From Cnuibacter physcomitrellae (lineage in GTDB: Bacteria > Actinomycetota > Actinomycetes > Actinomycetales > Microbacteriaceae): 64,000 nt of DNA. Below, one piece after another: positions 61,011-64,000 of the stretch. Below the pieces are notes generated by a model, which worked only from the letters and a program-made list of their open reading frames with translations, did no database searches and was not told where the DNA came from. The stretch's first letter is position 1; every line of letters begins with the position of its first letter. A program made the position numbers and the translations under genes. Location: NCBI RefSeq assembly GCF_014640535.1, contig NZ_BMHD01000001.1, forward strand, positions 1,924,214 through 1,988,213, written 5' to 3'.

Positions 61011-61982
61011 ATGAAGCGATTGGCAATGGCGGCCCTGGCGGCCGTGGCGGCTGTGAGTCTCGCCGCCTGTTCCTCCGGCGGCGACGCCGGCTCCACCTCC
61101 GGCGGCGGCTCCGCCGATAAGACCCTCGGCATCGTGGCCTACATCGGCACGAACGCCATCAACCAGCAGGCCATCCGCGGCGCCACCGAGGTGGCCGAGA
61201 AGAACGGCTGGACCGTCAACGTGGTCGACACGCAGGGCAACGCCGACCAGGCGAACGCCGCCATGTCGAGCTTCGCCACGCAGGGCGTCGGCGGCATCCT
61301 CACCCTCGTGTACGCCTCGACCGCCCTCGGCGCCGGACTGGCGTCGGCGCAGGCGGCGGGAGTGCCGGTGGCCAGCTGGGGCGGCGGCCTCGCCGACGGC
61401 GTCATCGCCACCACCAGCAACGAGGCGGTCGGCAAGGCGTCGGCCGAGGCGCTGGTCAAGGACATGGGCGACTCGGGCGACCTGCTCGCGCTCACCTTCC
61501 ACCCCGGCAAGCTGTGCCTCGACCACCAGAACGAGTTCGACGCCGCCGTCGCCGAGAAGCCCGGCCTGAACATCACCTACAACGAGGTCGTCGTCCCCGG
61601 CCAGCAGCAGTCGGCAGCGAACTTCACGACGTCGTGGCTGGCCAGCCACCCCGCCGGCCAGGGCAACTACGGCATCTGGACGTGCTGGGACGAGCCGATG
61701 GAGGGCATCATCTCCGCCCTCGACCAGGCCGGCCGGACCGACGTCAAGACGTTCTCCACCAACGGCAGCGCGCCCGGCATCCTCGACGTGCAGGAGGGGA
61801 AGGTCACCTCGGTGGTCTGGCAGCCGAGCGAGGACGAGGGCGCTGCCCTCGCCCAGGCGATCCTCGACTACCGGGCGAACCCCGACGGCTGGGATCCGCA
61901 GACCATCAAGATCGACGGCGTCGTCGTCGACTCGAGCAACGTCGAGCAGTTCATCAAGGACCACCCGGACTCCATCAAGTAG
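61011..61982 (+). CDS. Sugar ABC substrate-binding lipoprotein 1
   Basis: A 323-residue periplasmic-binding-protein fold (RbsB/Peripla_BP_4 class) with a lipoprotein signal, lipobox LAAC (Cys20), and a Ser/Gly linker. KTLGIVAYIGTNAINQQAIRG, VVDTQGNADQANAAM and VASWGGGLADG mark the binding lobes. Imports a small, probably sugar-like substrate. Paralogue of the next gene. Confidence 0.9.
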   Translation: MKRLAMAALAAVAAVSLAACSSGGDAGSTSGGGSADKTLGIVAYIGTNAINQQAIRGATEVAEKNGWTVNVVDTQGNADQANAAMSSFATQGVGGILTLVYASTALGAGLASAQAAGVPVASWGGGLADGVIATTSNEAVGKASAEALVKDMGDSGDLLALTFHPGKLCLDHQNEFDAAVAEKPGLNITYNEVVVPGQQQSAANFTTSWLASHPAGQGNYGIWTCWDEPMEGIISALDQAGRTDVKTFSTNGSAPGILDVQEGKVTSVVWQPSEDEGAALAQAILDYRANPDGWDPQTIKIDGVVVDSSNVEQFIKDHPDSIK

Positions 61983-61992
61983 TCCGGCCCGC

Positions 61993-62022
61993 GTGGTCGG
62001 TCCGGTGCGCCGGACCGACCAC
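61993..62022 (+). terminator. Hairpin between the two binding-protein genes
   Basis: GTGGTCGGTCCGG and CCGGACCGACCAC pair over 13 bp around TGCG. Without a T-tract it may protect the upstream mRNA or partly stop transcription. Confidence 0.65.
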
Positions 62023-62065
62023 ACCCAGGCACCACGACCTGACCATCACACAGAGAGGTGTGACC

Positions 62066-63040
62066 ATGAAGAAGAGGTATGCCCTGACCGCGCTCGTCGC
62101 GGCAGCAGCGCTCGCCCTGTCGGGCTGCAGCGACCCCGGCACGTCCGCCGGGTCCACGAGCGGCTCGGGCCAGAAGACGCTCGGCATCGTGGCGCTCGTC
62201 GCCACCGACGCACTCAACGCCGCCGTGATCAACGGGGCGACCGAGGCGGCCGAGGCCGCCGGGTGGGCGGTCACCGTGACCGACACGCAGGGTTCCCCCG
62301 ACAAGGCCAACGCGGCCATGACCGCGTTCTCGACCACCCAGAAGGTGGATGCGATCCTCGTCTCGGCCTTCGCCTCCACCGCGATCGGCGCCGGCCTGCA
62401 GTCGGCGATCGCGGCGAACATCCCCGTCGTCAGCTGGGGCGGCGAGCTCGTCGACGGCATCGTCGCGACCACCAGCGCCCAGAAGGTCGGCGAGGACTCG
62501 GTGAACGCCATGCTCGAGGACTTCGGGAACAAGGGCGACGTGCTCGCGCTGACCTACCACACCGGCGTGCTGTGCCTCTATCGCGGCATCGCGTTCGACG
62601 ACGCCATGAAGGACGAGCCCGACATCTCCATCACCGCGAACGAGGTCGCCATCCCCGGCCAGGTCGAGGACGGCACCGCCTTCACGTCGGCCTGGCTCGC
62701 CAGCCACCCGAAGGACGGCACTCCGTACGCGGTCTGGGGAGCGTGGGACGAGCCGGGCATGGGCGCCATCGCCGCGCTGAAGCAGGCCGGCCGCGACGAC
62801 GTGAAGGTGTACTCCATCAACGGGGCACCGAACGCGCTCCAGGCCGTCAAGGACGGCACGATGACGCAGATCATCTGGCAGGACGGCTACACCGAGGGCC
62901 AGGAGCTGTTCCAGGCGGTGCTCGACTCGGAGGCCGCGGGCGACTCGTGGGAGCCGAAGACGATCGACGTCCCCGGCGTCCTGGTCGACTCCTCGACCAT
63001 CGACCAGTTCCTCAAGGACCACCCGGACGCCCTGACGTAG
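62066..63040 (+). CDS. Sugar ABC substrate-binding lipoprotein 2
   Basis: A 324-residue paralogue: lipobox LSGC (Cys21), KTLGIVALVATDALNAAVING, VTDTQGSPDKANAAM, VVSWGGELVDG. Many stretches align with protein 1 (TSAWLASHPKDGTPYAVWGAWDEP against TSWLASHPAGQGNYGIWTCWDEP), so it is a tandem duplication that has diverged. Separate binding specificities are likely. Confidence 0.9.
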   Translation: MKKRYALTALVAAAALALSGCSDPGTSAGSTSGSGQKTLGIVALVATDALNAAVINGATEAAEAAGWAVTVTDTQGSPDKANAAMTAFSTTQKVDAILVSAFASTAIGAGLQSAIAANIPVVSWGGELVDGIVATTSAQKVGEDSVNAMLEDFGNKGDVLALTYHTGVLCLYRGIAFDDAMKDEPDISITANEVAIPGQVEDGTAFTSAWLASHPKDGTPYAVWGAWDEPGMGAIAALKQAGRDDVKVYSINGAPNALQAVKDGTMTQIIWQDGYTEGQELFQAVLDSEAAGDSWEPKTIDVPGVLVDSSTIDQFLKDHPDALT

Positions 63041-63080
63041 GCGTCCGCATCCCGACCGCTGCGCAGGGGCGCAGCCACCC

Positions 63081-63111
63081 GCGGGGCCCGGCCTCACCGA
63101 CCGGGCCCCGC
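63081..63111 (+). terminator. Hairpin before the ABC ATPase gene
   Basis: GCGGGGCCCGG and CCGGGCCCCGC pair over 11 bp with a 9-nt loop. It could lower ATPase expression relative to the binding proteins, as is usual in such operons. Confidence 0.7.
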
Positions 63112-63144
63112 ATCCCCCTCCCTCTCAGCCGAAGAAAGGCGACG

Positions 63145-64000
63145 ATGTCCGCGAACGATGGAGCATGGCTCCAGGTACGAGGCCTCAGCAAGCAGTTCGG
63201 AGGCGCCCACGCCCTCCGCGACGTCGACGTGGACATCCACGCCGGTGAGGTGCACGGCCTGGTCGGAGCCAACGGTGCGGGCAAGTCGACGATGATCCGC
63301 TGTCTCGCCGGCATCGTGACACCCGACTCCGGATCCGTCACGATCGACGGCGAGGAGCTCGCGTTCGGCTCGCCCCGAGCCTCCGAGAAGGCCGGGCTCG
63401 CCTTCATCCACCAGGAGCTCAACCTCGTCCCGCACTTCAGCGCGATCGAGAACATCATGCTCGGCGCCAAGAAGGTCACCCGGCTCGGGTTCATCGACTG
63501 GAAGCGCACACGCACCATCGCCGAGCAGGCCGCGGCCCGCATCGGCATCCGCTTCTCGCTCGATCGGCGCGTCGACGAGCTCAGCGTCGCCGAGCAGTGG
63601 CTCGTCACGATCAGCAAGGCGCTCGTCCGCAACGCGACGATGATCGCGATGGACGAGCCCACCGCCTCGCTCTCCGACCAGGAGAGCCAGGACCTCTTCC
63701 GCGTCGTCAAGGATCTCGCCGCCTCGGGCGTCGCCATCCTGTACGTGTCCCACCGGCTCGACGAGGTGCTCGACCTCAGCGACCGGATCACCGTCTTCCG
63801 CGACGGCCGTGTCACCGACACCGCCGTGCGCGGCCAGCTCGACAAGGCCGGTCTCATCCGCGCCATCGTCGGACGCGAGGTCGAGAAGCCCTCCCGCGAG
63901 CGCAGCAGCGTCATCGACCGCTCGGCCCCGCCGATCTTCGAGGCGTCCCACGTCGCCGGCGGGCCGCGGGTGCACGACGTGTCCTTCCGCCTCTACCCCG
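63145..64000 (+). CDS. Sugar ABC transporter ATP-binding protein (RbsA-like), 3' end missing
   Basis: The gene runs off the right edge; about 285 codons are present. First ATPase domain: Walker A GANGAGKST (41-49), Q-loop Gln90 (FIHQELNL), signature LSVAEQ (146-151, the LSxxEQ form of RbsA/MglA proteins), Walker B MIAMDE (166-171) and the H-loop YVSHRLDE. A second half begins after residue 260. ATG 63145 has AAAGG 6 nt upstream. The permease is presumably further right. Confidence 0.9.
   Translation, partial: MSANDGAWLQVRGLSKQFGGAHALRDVDVDIHAGEVHGLVGANGAGKSTMIRCLAGIVTPDSGSVTIDGEELAFGSPRASEKAGLAFIHQELNLVPHFSAIENIMLGAKKVTRLGFIDWKRTRTIAEQAAARIGIRFSLDRRVDELSVAEQWLVTISKALVRNATMIAMDEPTASLSDQESQDLFRVVKDLAASGVAILYVSHRLDEVLDLSDRITVFRDGRVTDTAVRGQLDKAGLIRAIVGREVEKPSRERSSVIDRSAPPIFEASHVAGGPRVHDVSFRLYP

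Noticed and set aside
53893-64000. Quorum-quenching cluster (N-acyl homoserine lactonases)
   Set aside because: The MBL proteins resemble AHL lactonases, but the SDR, hydroxyacid dehydrogenases, CMD proteins and sugar importer point to a carbon-source pathway.

Overview
This 64 kb window is high-GC, densely coding chromosomal DNA from an actinobacterium, most probably a member of Microbacteriaceae. The pointers are a DUF222/HNH endonuclease gene, LAATG-type sorting tails, DUF2510 proteins, an HspR/HAIR-controlled Clp ATPase, many leaderless promoters, and the word GGATGCG scattered through coding DNA on both strands. I saw no rRNA, tRNA, CRISPR array, transposase or phage structural gene. Both ends cut a gene: a glycoside hydrolase family 3 lipoprotein on the left and a sugar-type ABC ATPase on the right.

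Layout. 0-5 kb: GH3 lipoprotein, a MarR regulator divergent from a fused flavin monooxygenase/FAD oxidase, and an alpha/beta hydrolase. 5-15.5 kb: envelope and membrane proteins (septum-formation-like, a double DUF2207 protein, Pr6Pr-like), and a sigma factor gene coupled to a membrane beta-propeller gene. 16-32 kb: regulator/enzyme pairs with visible operators (TetR with a metallo-hydrolase, TetR with DUF308 and an FAD oxidoreductase, GntR with an alpha/beta hydrolase), a GT2 glycosyltransferase, a GH3 beta-glucosidase, a TRIC-type channel and the DUF222/HNH gene. 32-46 kb: a TetR-controlled epimerase-like protein, a LuxR protein with two tandem HTH domains, surface proteins, a stand-alone HsdR-N nuclease with a partner gene, and the Clp ATPase. 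46-54 kb: an MFS transporter carrying repeat insertions, acetyl xylan esterase, DUF503, an S8-like surface protease, and a MarR-controlled quinone-oxidoreductase-like gene. 54-64 kb: a catabolic locus.

The catabolic locus has a leftward operon of seven genes joined by overlaps of a few bases (two lactonase-type MBL proteins, SDR, two 3-hydroxyisobutyrate-dehydrogenase-like proteins, cupin, carboxymuconolactone-decarboxylase-like). A GntR/FCD regulator and a double-domain CMD protein follow it on the same strand. Divergent from it are two paralogous sugar-binding lipoproteins and an RbsA-like ATPase. The operator motif TTGT-ATG-ACAA lies at both divergent promoters, with a weaker copy before the regulator, so one GntR protein probably controls uptake and breakdown of one unidentified substrate.

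The most striking non-coding signal is a family of 16 palindromic elements, nearly all 57 bp. They occur at five places, every one a convergent gene junction, in clusters of 4, 5, 3, 3 and 1. In two cases the element supplies the stop codon of the gene before it. All eight convergent junctions longer than 80 bp carry some inverted repeat, five of them this family. The elements look like REP-type repeats that may act as two-way terminators. I do not recognise the family from memory.
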